Shown here one piece after another: positions 15,015 to 22,990 of a stretch of DNA of 36,167 bases. The first letter of the stretch is position 1. Each line of letters opens with the position of its first letter. The notes below the pieces were generated by a model. It worked only from the letters and a program-made list of their open reading frames with translations. It was not told where the DNA came from and made no database searches. The position numbers and the translations under genes are program-made. Where the stretch lies: the NCBI GenBank assembly GCA_964569055.1, contig CAZMSZ010000025.1:1-36167 (forward strand), in the 5' to 3' direction. Origin of the DNA: JAWLGW01 sp964569055 (lineage in GTDB: Bacteria; Planctomycetota; J058).

Positions 15015-15959
15015 TCACGCCGGGCGCACCCGCACGCCGTGGGTGATCGCGGTGTGCTCGGCCGGCTCGACCACCAGCCCGCGCGCCGCGCAGGCCGCGA
15101 GGAGCTCCCACGCGGCGCGCCGCTCGAGCAGCTTCTCGCCGCCGGCGGGGCCGTTCAGCCCCAGCTCGGCCTGCTCCTCGAGGGCGCTCGCCGCGCCGAC
15201 CAGCCGGACGCGCAGCGGCTCGAACGGGAGCGCCGCGTCGAGGAGTCGCCACAGCCCGGCCCCCACCCGGCCGCAGCGGAGCGTCCGCTCCCCGCGCACC
15301 AGGTGCGTGGCGCCGGCGGCGTCCTCCAGGACCCAGGCCCCGCCGAGCGCGCGGCAGCGGTCGACGAGCCGCCCGCCGCCGATCCGCTCGAGCGCGGCGG
15401 CGGCCGGGTCGTCCTCGTCCTCGGCCACGAGGATCGCGAGCTCGACCGCCGCCTCGGCCGCCGCGCAGCCGCGCGCGCGCACGATCAGCGAGCCCGTGGG
15501 GAACGGGCCGTCCGTGGCTACGCGGTGGAACTCGACCACCGCGCCCTGCAGCTCGTCGGCCGCGGCGTAGACGCGCTGGGCGAGCTCGCCGGCGGGCAGG
15601 CGCACGCCGCGCGCCCGGATCGTGACCTGCCGCTCCCCCGGCGCGAGCGTCTTGAGCGGCAAGAACCCCTCACAGCCGCCGCCCGGCGGGAGCAGGCCCG
15701 AGCAGAGGGGGACCCGCGCGGTGGTGGTGAAGCCGGTGCGCCAGCGGTAGCAGTCCTGGGCGGCGTCGTAGGCGATCACGCCCGAGGGGGGCCGACGCCA
15801 CACGATCTCGCCGTCGAGCGGCCCGTCGCCCCACGCCCGCTCGAGCAGCAAGGGCTCGGTCCCCTCGTTGTCCACCCGGACCTCGAGCGCGGCCGGGAAC
15901 CCCTGGCGAGCCGGCCCGTCCGGCGGGTGGACCGTCAGCTTCAAGCCGTTGCTGGTCAA
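15015..15959 (-). CDS. Protein of unknown function with N-terminal beta-sandwich
   Basis: 314 residues from TTG 15959, chosen because GGAG lies 8 nt upstream and because sequence before it reads as Arg/Pro-rich shadow. Residues about 5-125 look like an Ig-like or BsuPI-type beta sandwich: LKLTVHPPDG, VRVDNEGTEPLLLERAWG, then LPPGGGCEGFLPLKTLAPGE, a pattern seen in domains that bind or inhibit other proteins. The remaining residues (130-314) are mixed alpha/beta with no motif I recognise. No signal peptide or membrane segment. It probably forms an operon with the exported L7/L12-like protein downstream and is divergent from the mini receiver. A longer N-terminus from another start cannot be excluded. 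Confidence 0.65.
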   Translation of the reverse strand: MTSNGLKLTVHPPDGPARQGFPAALEVRVDNEGTEPLLLERAWGDGPLDGEIVWRRPPSGVIAYDAAQDCYRWRTGFTTTARVPLCSGLLPPGGGCEGFLPLKTLAPGERQVTIRARGVRLPAGELAQRVYAAADELQGAVVEFHRVATDGPFPTGSLIVRARGCAAAEAAVELAILVAEDEDDPAAAALERIGGGRLVDRCRALGGAWVLEDAAGATHLVRGERTLRCGRVGAGLWRLLDAALPFEPLRVRLVGAASALEEQAELGLNGPAGGEKLLERRAAWELLAACAARGLVVEPAEHTAITHGVRVRPA

Positions 15960-16117
15960 TGCCTTGGCTCCTGCGACCGGGGTCGGCGGCGAAACCCGCG
16001 GTCGTTCAAAACGGTACCTTCCGCCCCCCGCCGCGTCCAACCCGATGGCGCGCGGACGAGTTACGAGCTGGCCCTCGCTTTGTTCTCCCGGCGCCTGGAG
16101 GGTTGGAGGTGACCGAC

Positions 16118-16420
16118 ATGGAGCGACCGAGCGTGCTGATCGTCGACCAGGACCCGGAGGTGCGCCGGGTGCTGAGCGAGATGCTGGAGCGACGAGGCTA
16201 TTGCGTGCACGCCGTGGCCACCCGGAGCGAGGGGTTCGACCTGCTCGACGAGCTCGGGCCCGAGCTGCTGATCCTGGACGACCCGGGCCAAGAGCGCGCC
16301 TACCGGCTGATCTGGCTGGACGACCCCGAGCAGCCCGACACGCGGGTGGAGCTGCTCGACCTCGCGCCCGAGCGGCTGGGCGAGCGCCTGCAGGGGCTGC
16401 TGGACCAAGCCGCCGCGTAG
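16118..16420 (+). CDS. Degenerate mini response-regulator receiver
   Basis: 100 residues from ATG 16118 with GGAGG 8 nt upstream. The N-terminus is receiver-like: VLIVDQDPEVRRVLSEMLER with the acidic pair reduced to VDQD, then a GYCVHAVATRSEGFDLL strand-helix and PELLILDDPG, where a phospho-acceptor Asp would be expected. The second half lacks the conserved Thr/Ser and the Lys of receivers and is too short for the usual five alpha/beta units. Probably a phosphorylation-independent or regulatory binding domain. No output domain. Convergent with the FHA-GAF-SpoIIE gene. A functional receiver cannot be assumed. Confidence 0.7.
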   Translation: MERPSVLIVDQDPEVRRVLSEMLERRGYCVHAVATRSEGFDLLDELGPELLILDDPGQERAYRLIWLDDPEQPDTRVELLDLAPERLGERLQGLLDQAAA

Positions 16421-16425
16421 GCGGC
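16409..16425 (+). terminator. Hairpin over the stop codon of the mini receiver
   Basis: GCCGCC (16409-16414) pairs perfectly with GGCGGC (16420-16425) across a 5-nt loop; the TAG stop at 16418-16420 spans the loop edge. No T-tract. Confidence 0.4.
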
Positions 16426-16450
16426 GGGCGGTCGACCCATTGCTTCTTTC

Positions 16451-16595
16451 CGTGCCCGTGCCCGTGCCCGTCCACGCGGCCCGCGACCCGTGGCACGTCC
16501 CCGCTTCGCTGGCGGGGCGAACGGGCGAACCAGCGACATGCGAGGTCGATCACGCGCGGGCCACGCGCACGGGTAGGGGCACGGGCACGGGCACG
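16451..16595. repeat. Inverted tandem hexamer element (CGTGCC family)
   Basis: Three-plus copies of CGTGCC at 16451-16471 are matched in inverse orientation at 16575-16595 (20 of 21 positions). The spacer has its own hairpin, CCCCGC at 16499-16504 with GCGGGG at 16512-16517. It occupies the 208-bp gap between two convergent genes; no ORF is supported there. Confidence 0.8.
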
Positions 16596-16612
16596 ACACG
16601 AGATCCGTCAGG

Positions 16613-16632
16613 GTAGGGCGCCTTCGGCCTAC
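16613..16632 (-). terminator. Hairpin over the stop codon of the FHA-GAF-SpoIIE gene
   Basis: 16613-16620 pairs with 16625-16632 with one mismatch and a 4-nt loop. The minus-strand TAG (16631-16629) is in the right arm. No T-tract. Confidence 0.4.
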
Positions 16633-18329
16633 GGAACCCGCGTCTCCTGCGCCCGGAACGACCCGGCGTCGGTCCGCTTGACGACCACCAGCGTCAGGTC
16701 GTCGCGCTGGGCGGCGCGCCCCTTGAAGCGGAGCACCTCGTCGAGCACGCCGTGGAGCGCCTCCTTGGCGGGGCGCGCCGCGTGGCGGCGGGTGGCGGCG
16801 ACCAGGCGCTCGAGCTGGAACTGCTCGCCCTCGGGGTCGACCGTCTCGGTGACCCCGTCGGTGTAGAGCAACAGGCCGTCGCCCGGGGCGAGGTGCAGCT
16901 CCTGCTCCTCGAGGTCGTCCTCGAACTGGGTCGTCATGCCGAGCACCATGCCGCCCGTGCGGCGGACCTCGACCTCGCCGCGCTTGGCGCGCCAGATCAG
17001 GATGTTCTCGTGGCCGGCGCCGGTGTAGCGAATCGTGCCGGTGGTCGGGTCGAGGCGCATCAGCACGAAGCTCAAGAACATCTCCTGCTCGAGGTCCTCG
17101 CACAGCAGCCGGTTGAGCGTGACCACGATCTCGCGGGTCGAGCCCTCGCGCTGCACGAGCGAGCGGAGCGCGCTGCGGGCGCTCGCCATGACGAGCCCCG
17201 CCGGCACGCCCTTCCCCGACACGTCGCCGATGCACACGATCAGCTGCGCGTCCGCGGTCGGGACGAAGTCGTAGTAGTCGCCCCCGACCTCCTTGGCGGC
17301 GTGCATCCAGCCGTAGAGCTCGACCCCCGGCACGCTGGGGAGCCGCCGCGGCAGCAGCTTCTTCTGGATCTGGCTGCCGATCTTCAGCTCCTGCTCCATG
17401 CGCTCGCGCCGCCGCGCGGCGTGGAGCAGGCGCGCGTTCTCGATCGCGAGGGCGGCCTGGTCGGAGAAGGCGTTGAGCAGCTCGACGTCGCGCTCCGAGA
17501 AGGCGCCCACGTCGGCCGCGTCGAGGTAGACCGTGCCGAACGTCTCGTCCTTGATCCGGAACGGGACGCACAGGATCGAGCGCAGCTTGAGCCCGACCAC
17601 GCTCTTGTAGCGCCCGAACCGCTCGTCGGCCTGGGCGTTGGTGGTGAGCACCGCCTGCCCCGACTCGATCACCTGCCGGCAGATCTGGGTCGAGACCTGC
17701 TGCGACTCGTCGGCGATCGCGGTCTGACCCATGTTGCGGGCGATCTCGACCTTCATGCGCCCGTCGTGGAGCAGGATCAAGAAGCCCCGCTCGGCCGCCA
17801 TCAGCTCGATCGCCGCGTCGATGATCGTCTCGAGCAGGCGGCGCAGCTCGTGCACCTGGTTGAGGCGCTGCGTGATCTCGAGCAGCTTCTTGAGGTCGTC
17901 GCGCTCGTGGGCGAGCACCGCGACCTGCGACTTGGGGACGGCCAGCCCCCGCCCCGCGCTGCTGCGGAACGTCGCCTCGTCGTCGAACGCGGGCAGCGGC
18001 GGCGGCGGGGTCCGCTCCAGCTCCTCGCGGCTGGTCGCGAAGCGCATGACCGTCGACCCGCACACGATCTGGTCGCCGCTCGTCAGCTCGTGGCTGATCA
18101 CGGGCCGGTCGTTGAGCTTGGTCCCGTTCGAGGAGTTGCAGTCGGTGAGGATCACCTCGCCCGTGTCGCGCCGCTCGATCACGCAGTGGCGGCGCGACAT
18201 GTTCGGGTCGGGGATCTCGAGCACGTTGTCGACGGAGCGCCCGATCGTGATGATCGGCTGGGTCAGCTCGATAATGCGGGGCGCTTGGCCCTCGAAGCGG
18301 AGCTCCAGGACCGGCGTTGGGCTCGGCAT
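16629..18329 (-). CDS. FHA-GAF-SpoIIE (PP2C-type) serine/threonine phosphatase
   Basis: A 566-residue cytoplasmic protein. FHA domain at about 8-97 (TIGRSVDN at 28-35, SRRHCVIE at 45-52, NSSNGT at 65-70). After a short Pro-rich linker and a coiled segment (140-165), a GAF domain spans about 160-300. The SpoIIE-type PP2C domain runs from about 325 to 555, with metal-binding motifs KEVGGDYYDF (Asp351) and IGDVSGKGVPA (Asp369), then GAGHEN and LYTDGVTE. Such proteins dephosphorylate Ser/Thr targets (for example anti-sigma-factor antagonists) in response to a GAF-sensed signal. The FHA would dock a phosphothreonine partner, possibly a substrate of a kinase such as that at 9777 (inferred). A TAGGCT hexamer is 9 nt before ATG 18329; clpS lies 35 bp upstream in the same direction. 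Confidence 0.93.
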   Translation of the reverse strand: MPSPTPVLELRFEGQAPRIIELTQPIITIGRSVDNVLEIPDPNMSRRHCVIERRDTGEVILTDCNSSNGTKLNDRPVISHELTSGDQIVCGSTVMRFATSREELERTPPPPLPAFDDEATFRSSAGRGLAVPKSQVAVLAHERDDLKKLLEITQRLNQVHELRRLLETIIDAAIELMAAERGFLILLHDGRMKVEIARNMGQTAIADESQQVSTQICRQVIESGQAVLTTNAQADERFGRYKSVVGLKLRSILCVPFRIKDETFGTVYLDAADVGAFSERDVELLNAFSDQAALAIENARLLHAARRRERMEQELKIGSQIQKKLLPRRLPSVPGVELYGWMHAAKEVGGDYYDFVPTADAQLIVCIGDVSGKGVPAGLVMASARSALRSLVQREGSTREIVVTLNRLLCEDLEQEMFLSFVLMRLDPTTGTIRYTGAGHENILIWRAKRGEVEVRRTGGMVLGMTTQFEDDLEEQELHLAPGDGLLLYTDGVTETVDPEGEQFQLERLVAATRRHAARPAKEALHGVLDEVLRFKGRAAQRDDLTLVVVKRTDAGSFRAQETRVP

Positions 18330-18338
18330 GCCCGAACG

Positions 18339-18344
18339 AGCCTA
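18339..18344 (-). promoter_or_regulatory. Candidate -10 box (TAGGCT) of the FHA-GAF-SpoIIE gene
   Basis: On the minus strand TAGGCT lies 9 nt before ATG 18329, between clpS and this gene, with no Shine-Dalgarno sequence. This would give a leaderless or very short leader transcript. Inferred from position and recurrence. Confidence 0.4.
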
Positions 18345-18364
18345 GCAACGGCCGAGGCCAGCCG

Positions 18365-18706
18365 CTACTCGGGCTCGTAGGTGAACGTGAGCGGGTAGCC
18401 CTGGCCCCGGGCCAGCGAGTGGGCCTGCTCGACCCGGAACTCGGCCTGCTCGAGCGAGAGGGCGGTCACGAACGCCACCCCGGTGTGGTGGGCCTCGAGC
18501 ATGACGTCCATGGCGCGCTGGTGCTCGAGCGAGAAGATCCCGATCAGCACGTAGACCACCAGCTCCATGGGGGTCACGTCGTCGTTGTGGACGAACACCT
18601 TGTAGCGCGGCGCGTGCCGGACCTCCTGGATCGGCTCCGCCACCGGGACGCTGGTGCCGGGGGTGTGCTCCTCGGGTCCGCACGTGGGCCGCCACGGGCT
18701 CCGCAT
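18365..18706 (-). CDS. clpS: ATP-dependent Clp protease adaptor ClpS
   Basis: A 113-residue cytoplasmic adaptor that brings N-degron substrates to ClpA-ClpP. The core matches the family: YKVFVHNDDVTPMELVVYVL, with the NDD and TPME motifs that form the N-degron pocket, then MLEAHHTGVAFV with the conserved His, and AHSLARGQGYPLTFTYEPE at the end. Val replaces the usual Tyr/Phe in NDDYTPMEF and Leu replaces the Phe. A flexible N-terminus of about 33 residues precedes the core, as is usual. ATG 18706 has GAGGAG 7 nt upstream. No clpA is in the window; a phosphatase gene follows 35 bp downstream. Confidence 0.95.
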   Translation of the reverse strand: MRSPWRPTCGPEEHTPGTSVPVAEPIQEVRHAPRYKVFVHNDDVTPMELVVYVLIGIFSLEHQRAMDVMLEAHHTGVAFVTALSLEQAEFRVEQAHSLARGQGYPLTFTYEPE

Positions 18707-18737
18707 GAGACGCGCTCCTCGTCGCTCGCGCGAATGA

Positions 18738-18743
18738 TAGCCT
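18738..18743 (+). promoter_or_regulatory. Candidate -10 box (TAGCCT) of the HAD gene
   Basis: TAGCCT ends 7 nt before ATG 18751 and no Shine-Dalgarno sequence precedes the start, in the 44-bp gap divergent from clpS. Compatible with a leaderless transcript; inferred. Confidence 0.4.
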
Positions 18744-18750
18744 CGGCCGC

Positions 18751-19716
18751 ATGAACGCTCCGAAGCCGCTCTCCCTCTGGTCTATCCTGCTCGCTCCGGT
18801 CCTGCTAGGGACCGCCCCGGCCCGGGCGGACGTCGTCGCCACCGGCCACGACGCGGTCACCACGCCCGGGACCCCCGTGCCGATCCGCGCCAAGTTCGAG
18901 CGCGGGCTGGTCGGGCTGGTGCGGCCCGACCTCGTGCGCGAGCAGGTCCGGCTGACGGTGCTCGGGCGGAGCTCGCTCGACCTCACCGACGAGGACGGCT
19001 TCGCCGAGGGGAGCGCGCTCCCCCGCGAGGCGGGCGTGTTCCCCATCGAGGCCCACCTGGTGCAGCGCAAGGAGGCGCCCGCCGCCCGCAGCCACCTGTT
19101 CGTGTTCCCACGCGAGCTGCCGGTGGCGGTGGTGGACATAGACGGCACGCTCTCGGACATGGGGGCGGTGAAGGTCATGTTCGAGGGCGCGGAGGCCCCG
19201 GCCTACGAGCACGCGCGCGAGGTGCTGACCCTGCTCGCCAAGACCCACGCGATCGTGTACCTGACGGCGCGCGACGACGTCCTGAGCGCCGACACGCGCG
19301 CGTTCCTGAGGCGCCACCAGTTCCCGGTGGGGCCCGTGCTGTTCAACGAGCTCGGCCTGCGCGGCGAGGCGCTCTCGCAGCTCGCGCCCGGCAACCACGG
19401 CAAGTTCAAGCTGCGGGTGATCGAGCGGCTGCGCGAGCGCGGCCTGCGGGTCGTGGTCGGGATCGGCAACGCGGAGACCGACGGCTTCGCGTACGAGGCG
19501 GCGGGGCTCAAGAGCTACCTCCGCACCGAGGAGCCGGGCGAGGGCCCGAGCTTCCGGTTCACCGACTACCGCGTGCTCGAGCGCCGGCTGCGCGCGGACG
19601 GCGTGCTGGGTCCGGCGGCGGCCGCGCCGGCGAGTCAGGAAGGCGAGGTGCAGGCCGACGACACGGGCGCTGACGAGGAGCAGGCGCAGGAGGAGCGGCC
19701 GAGCGAGCCCGAGTAG
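18751..19716 (+). CDS. Exported HAD-superfamily phosphatase of LNS2/App1-like type
   Basis: 321 residues with a signal peptide (cleavage likely after ARA, residue 26). Residues about 30-120 are a beta sandwich ending in HLFVFPRELPVAVVD. The HAD core follows: motif I VVDIDGTLSD (Asp129 and Asp131), motif II YLTAR (Thr172), a Lys in HGKFK (218-220) and an acidic motif GNAETDGFAYEAAG (239-252). This order and the preceding beta sandwich resemble LNS2/lipin and bacterial App1-like phosphatidate phosphatases, so a phospholipid or phosphatidate phosphatase acting outside the inner membrane is plausible. The substrate is not shown by the sequence. The tail (285-321) is Glu-rich and disordered. Convergent with the HEAT/propeller gene; the stop lies in a hairpin. 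Confidence 0.82.
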   Translation: MNAPKPLSLWSILLAPVLLGTAPARADVVATGHDAVTTPGTPVPIRAKFERGLVGLVRPDLVREQVRLTVLGRSSLDLTDEDGFAEGSALPREAGVFPIEAHLVQRKEAPAARSHLFVFPRELPVAVVDIDGTLSDMGAVKVMFEGAEAPAYEHAREVLTLLAKTHAIVYLTARDDVLSADTRAFLRRHQFPVGPVLFNELGLRGEALSQLAPGNHGKFKLRVIERLRERGLRVVVGIGNAETDGFAYEAAGLKSYLRTEEPGEGPSFRFTDYRVLERRLRADGVLGPAAAAPASQEGEVQADDTGADEEQAQEERPSEPE

Positions 19717-19741
19717 CGAGCGAGCGCGCTCAGCGCTACTC
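19711..19741. terminator. Hairpin spanning both stop codons of convergent genes
   Basis: GAGTAGCG (19711-19718) pairs perfectly with CGCTACTC (19734-19741). The TAG of each gene is inside an arm, and a second small palindrome sits in the 15-nt interior. No T-tract. Confidence 0.5.
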
Positions 19742-22700
19742 GCCGGAGCCGTTCGCCGGCGCCCCGTCCGCCGGCGCAGCGCCAGGCGGCGCCTCACCGG
19801 GAGGCTCCGCGCCGGAGTCAGGCGCGGGCGCGCTCGCCGGCGGGTCGGGCTCGATCAGCCCCAGCTCGCGGCCGAGCGCCTCCCAGCCGGCCTCGGGCCG
19901 ATCCGCCAGGGCGGCGCGCTCCTCGGCCTCGTGCAGCACGTCCTTCGCCTGCTCGGGGCGGTTGGAGCGGGCGAGCGCGCGGATCAGCAGGGCGAGGTCG
20001 TCGTCGACGAGCCGCTCGCGCCCGCCCAGCGAGGCGACCAGGCGGCGCGCGATCAGGGCGGCGACCTCGTGCTGCCCCTCGGCCAGCGCGTCGCGGGTGG
20101 CGGCCCGCAGCAGCGCCGCGCGGGCCACGTCCGCCTCCACGGCCACCGCCGGGCGCGCGCCCAGGATCCGCAGCCCGGCCGGGTCGTCGGCGCCGCCGGA
20201 GGCAACCACCACCAGCCCGCCCTCGCTCACGATCGTGGCGGGGCGCGAGACGGGGCGGCGGAGGAGCGCGGCCCCGCTCATGGGGTCGAGCGCCTGCAGC
20301 ACCGCCTCCTCGCCGGCGAACGCGTCCAGGTCGCCGTTCAGCGCGAACAGCTTGCCGCCGGCCCAGCGCAGCGTCCGCAGCGCGACCCGCTGCGGCGCGG
20401 GGAGCGTCCAGGCCGTGCTGCCCGCGGGGCTCTCGCCCTCCGCCTCCAGCCGGACGGCGTGGATCGCGCCGCCCCGCTCCGCCGCGAACACCCGCCCCGC
20501 GCCGGCCGCCAGCGCGCCGGTGAGCGCCGCCTGGCCGGGGCGGGCCAGCGACGTCGCGGCGCCGTCCGCGAGCGAGACGCGCACCAGCTCGCCCTCCCCC
20601 GTGCCGTACACCGCGGCGCCGGCGACCAGGACCGGGTCGGCGGTGATCGCCGCGGCCCGCTCGCCCTCGGCGTCCGCCGCGCGCTCGTGCGTCCAGCGGG
20701 CGCGCCCGTCGCCGCCGAGCAGGCTCAGCCCGCGGTCCCAGGCGACGAGCACGTCCTCGGGCCCGACCAGGAGCGGGCGGCGCAGTCCGGCGGGCACGTC
20801 GGCCCGCCATACCGCGCGTCGGGTCACGAGGTCGAGCAGCGTCAGCTCGCGCCGGCGCGCGGTGGGCGCGGTCACCGCCAGCGCGCGGCCGCGCCGGGCC
20901 ACCGGCCACGGCGCCACCACCTGCGGGCAGTCGGTCAGCTCGACCCGGCCGAGCAGCCGCCCCTCCTCGGGGTCGAGCAGGTAGGCCAACAGGGCGCGGA
21001 AGCGCGCCTTGCGCCAGGTCCGGTGGGCGGGACGCCAGTAGAGGTCGTACAGCGCGGCCAGCACCGGCCGGGGCGAGCGGGCTCGCGCGGGGGCCAGGGC
21101 CGCCACCGTGCCAGGCGCCACGGCGACCAGCGCGACCGGCTCGAGCCCGAGCTGATCGGCCGCCACGCCCTTGGCGGGCGGAGGCGGCTCGGGCACGAAC
21201 GCCCAGGCCAGGCGGCCGTCCTCCGCCGAGAGGGCGTACAGCGCCGTCGCGCCCGGGGCGGGCACGATCACGCGCTCGCCCAGGATCAAGGGGGCGGGCG
21301 CCTCCAGGCTGACGGCCCGCGGGGCGCGCGCCAGCGTGCTCGGCTGGAGGCGCCGCTCCCAGGAGGCGAAGCCCGGGGTCTCCTCGCCCGCGACCTGCGG
21401 GGCGCGCTCCGCCGAGCGCAGCTCGAACAGCCGGGCGCGCGCCTGCGGCGCCTTCGGGGCGAGCGCCTGCGCCGCCTCGTAGGCGGCGCGGGCCCCCTCG
21501 AAGTCGCCGGCGTCGCGCAGCGCGTCGCCGAGCGCGAGCCGCGCCTCGACCCAGGTGGGGGCCAGCGCGCAGGCGGCGCGCAGCTCGGCCGCGGCCTCTT
21601 CGTGCAGCCGCCGCGCCCCCAGCCAGCGCCCCACCGCCAGGCGGGCCTCGGCCAGCCGCCGGCCGCGGTAGGCGTCCACGAAGAACGCCTCGTCCTCCGC
21701 CAGCCAGCCCGCCCCAGCCTCGCGCAGCAGCCGGCCGATCCGCTCGCGCAGGTCGTCGTGGCCGGGCGTGCCGGGGGCGGCGTAGCGGATCTCGGCCAAG
21801 TAGACCGCCAGCGCGTCGGCGCTGCGCCCCTGCTCGGCCAGCACGTCGCCGAGCGCCACGTTGAGCGGGCGGTCGTAGGGGAACCGGCCCAGCGCGCGGC
21901 GGAACACCCGCTCCGCCTCGTCGGGGAGGCCGCAGCGCAGGTAGGCGCGCCCCACGCGGGTCAGCGCGGCGAGCTGCCCCTCCACGTCGGGCGCCTCGAG
22001 CACCGAGGCCAGCTTGGCCTGGCCCTCGTCGAGCCGGCCCAGGCGCAGCAGGGCCTCGCCCGCGAGCACGCGCAGCTCGAGGTCGTCGGGGGCGAGCTGC
22101 TCGGCCCGCTGCGCCAGCGCCAGCGCCTCCTCGGCGCGCTCGGCCCGCAGGAGCAGGTCGAGCAGCAGGATCACCTGCTCGCGCCCGCGCAGCCCCTGCT
22201 TCATGGCCTGGCCGAGCGCGGCGATCGCGGCGGGGAGGTCGTCCAGCCGCTCGTGCAGCCGCGCGCGCAGGAACGCCACCTTGGCCCCGGGCGGCTCGTC
22301 GACGAGGGCGGCCAGGAGCGCGGCGTCGCGCTCGCGCGAGGGGCCCGCGATCGCGAGGTAGGCCTCGGCCGCGCCCTGGCGCACCTCGGGCGCGGCGTCG
22401 TAGCGCACCACGGTGAGCAGGAACGGCGCCGCGGCGACCGCCTCGTGGGGCCGCGTCATGAGCTGCGCGATCCCGCGCAGCCGCTCCTCGCGCGGGAGCG
22501 AGGGGAAGTCGTCGAGCGCGGTCCCCACCAGGGCGCGCACCTCGTCGGGCACGCGCCAGCGCAGCGCCTCGAGCAGCGAGGCGGCCGTCTCGGCCCGCTG
22601 CGCGTCGGCGTCGCGCGCCGCCCGCTCCAGCCACGGCTCCGCCTCGGGGCCGATCTCGAGCAGCCGCTCGCGGGCCGCCTCGCGCACGTCCCACTTCGGG

Positions 22701-22885
22701 TCGCCCAGCGCCCGGATCAGGCTGCGGATCTCGCGCGCCCGCGGCGTGCGGGGCAGCGGCCGGTCGTGCTCCTCGCCCGCCTCCTCGCCGCCGCCGTCCG
22801 CGGGCGGGGGGGACTCACCGCCTGCGGGCTGCCCCAGCGCCAACCCGGGCAGGAGGCAGAGCATCGTGAGCCACGCGGCGCGCAT
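19736..22885 (-). CDS. Exported HEAT/TPR/PQQ-like beta-propeller protein
   Basis: 1,049 residues from ATG 22885. The frame stays open to 22987, but the extra part translates an inverted-repeat element and the signal peptide (MRAAWLTMLCLLPGLALGQP) begins at 22885. Residues 45-200 are HEAT-like helices (LGDPKWDVREAARERLLEIG), 205-500 TPR-like repeats (APDDLELRVLAGEALLRLG; FEGARAAYEAAQALAPKAP), and about 530-900 a PQQ-type propeller with repeated G..LW/AW blades (YALSAEDGRLAWAF). A C-terminal helical part and a Pro/Ala tail follow. No catalytic motif is seen; the architecture suits a periplasmic scaffold or monitoring protein. It lies downstream of the zinc phospholipase-like gene, separated by a repeat element. 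No good ribosome site is visible. Confidence 0.87.
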   Translation of the reverse strand: MRAAWLTMLCLLPGLALGQPAGGESPPPADGGGEEAGEEHDRPLPRTPRAREIRSLIRALGDPKWDVREAARERLLEIGPEAEPWLERAARDADAQRAETAASLLEALRWRVPDEVRALVGTALDDFPSLPREERLRGIAQLMTRPHEAVAAAPFLLTVVRYDAAPEVRQGAAEAYLAIAGPSRERDAALLAALVDEPPGAKVAFLRARLHERLDDLPAAIAALGQAMKQGLRGREQVILLLDLLLRAERAEEALALAQRAEQLAPDDLELRVLAGEALLRLGRLDEGQAKLASVLEAPDVEGQLAALTRVGRAYLRCGLPDEAERVFRRALGRFPYDRPLNVALGDVLAEQGRSADALAVYLAEIRYAAPGTPGHDDLRERIGRLLREAGAGWLAEDEAFFVDAYRGRRLAEARLAVGRWLGARRLHEEAAAELRAACALAPTWVEARLALGDALRDAGDFEGARAAYEAAQALAPKAPQARARLFELRSAERAPQVAGEETPGFASWERRLQPSTLARAPRAVSLEAPAPLILGERVIVPAPGATALYALSAEDGRLAWAFVPEPPPPAKGVAADQLGLEPVALVAVAPGTVAALAPARARSPRPVLAALYDLYWRPAHRTWRKARFRALLAYLLDPEEGRLLGRVELTDCPQVVAPWPVARRGRALAVTAPTARRRELTLLDLVTRRAVWRADVPAGLRRPLLVGPEDVLVAWDRGLSLLGGDGRARWTHERAADAEGERAAAITADPVLVAGAAVYGTGEGELVRVSLADGAATSLARPGQAALTGALAAGAGRVFAAERGGAIHAVRLEAEGESPAGSTAWTLPAPQRVALRTLRWAGGKLFALNGDLDAFAGEEAVLQALDPMSGAALLRRPVSRPATIVSEGGLVVVASGGADDPAGLRILGARPAVAVEADVARAALLRAATRDALAEGQHEVAALIARRLVASLGGRERLVDDDLALLIRALARSNRPEQAKDVLHEAEERAALADRPEAGWEALGRELGLIEPDPPASAPAPDSGAEPPGEAPPGAAPADGAPANGSGE

Positions 22886-22894
22886 AGGGGGCAC

Positions 22895-22980
22895 TTGGCG
22901 GTTGGCGGTTGGCGGCGAGCGTCGGGAGGTCGGCGGTCGACGGTCGCGGCTCCCGGTCCAGGCTAACCGCCAGCCGCCAA
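22895..22980. repeat. Inverted tandem heptamer element (TTGGCGG family)
   Basis: Three perfect TTGGCGG copies at 22895-22915 face two inverted copies at 22967-22980 (CCGCCAG, CCGCCAA). A further inner pairing is TCGGGAG with CTCCCGG. It fills the space between two co-directional exported-protein genes. It resembles the CGTGCC element at 16451 in plan but not in sequence. Confidence 0.8.
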
Positions 22981-22990
22981 CAGCCACCCG

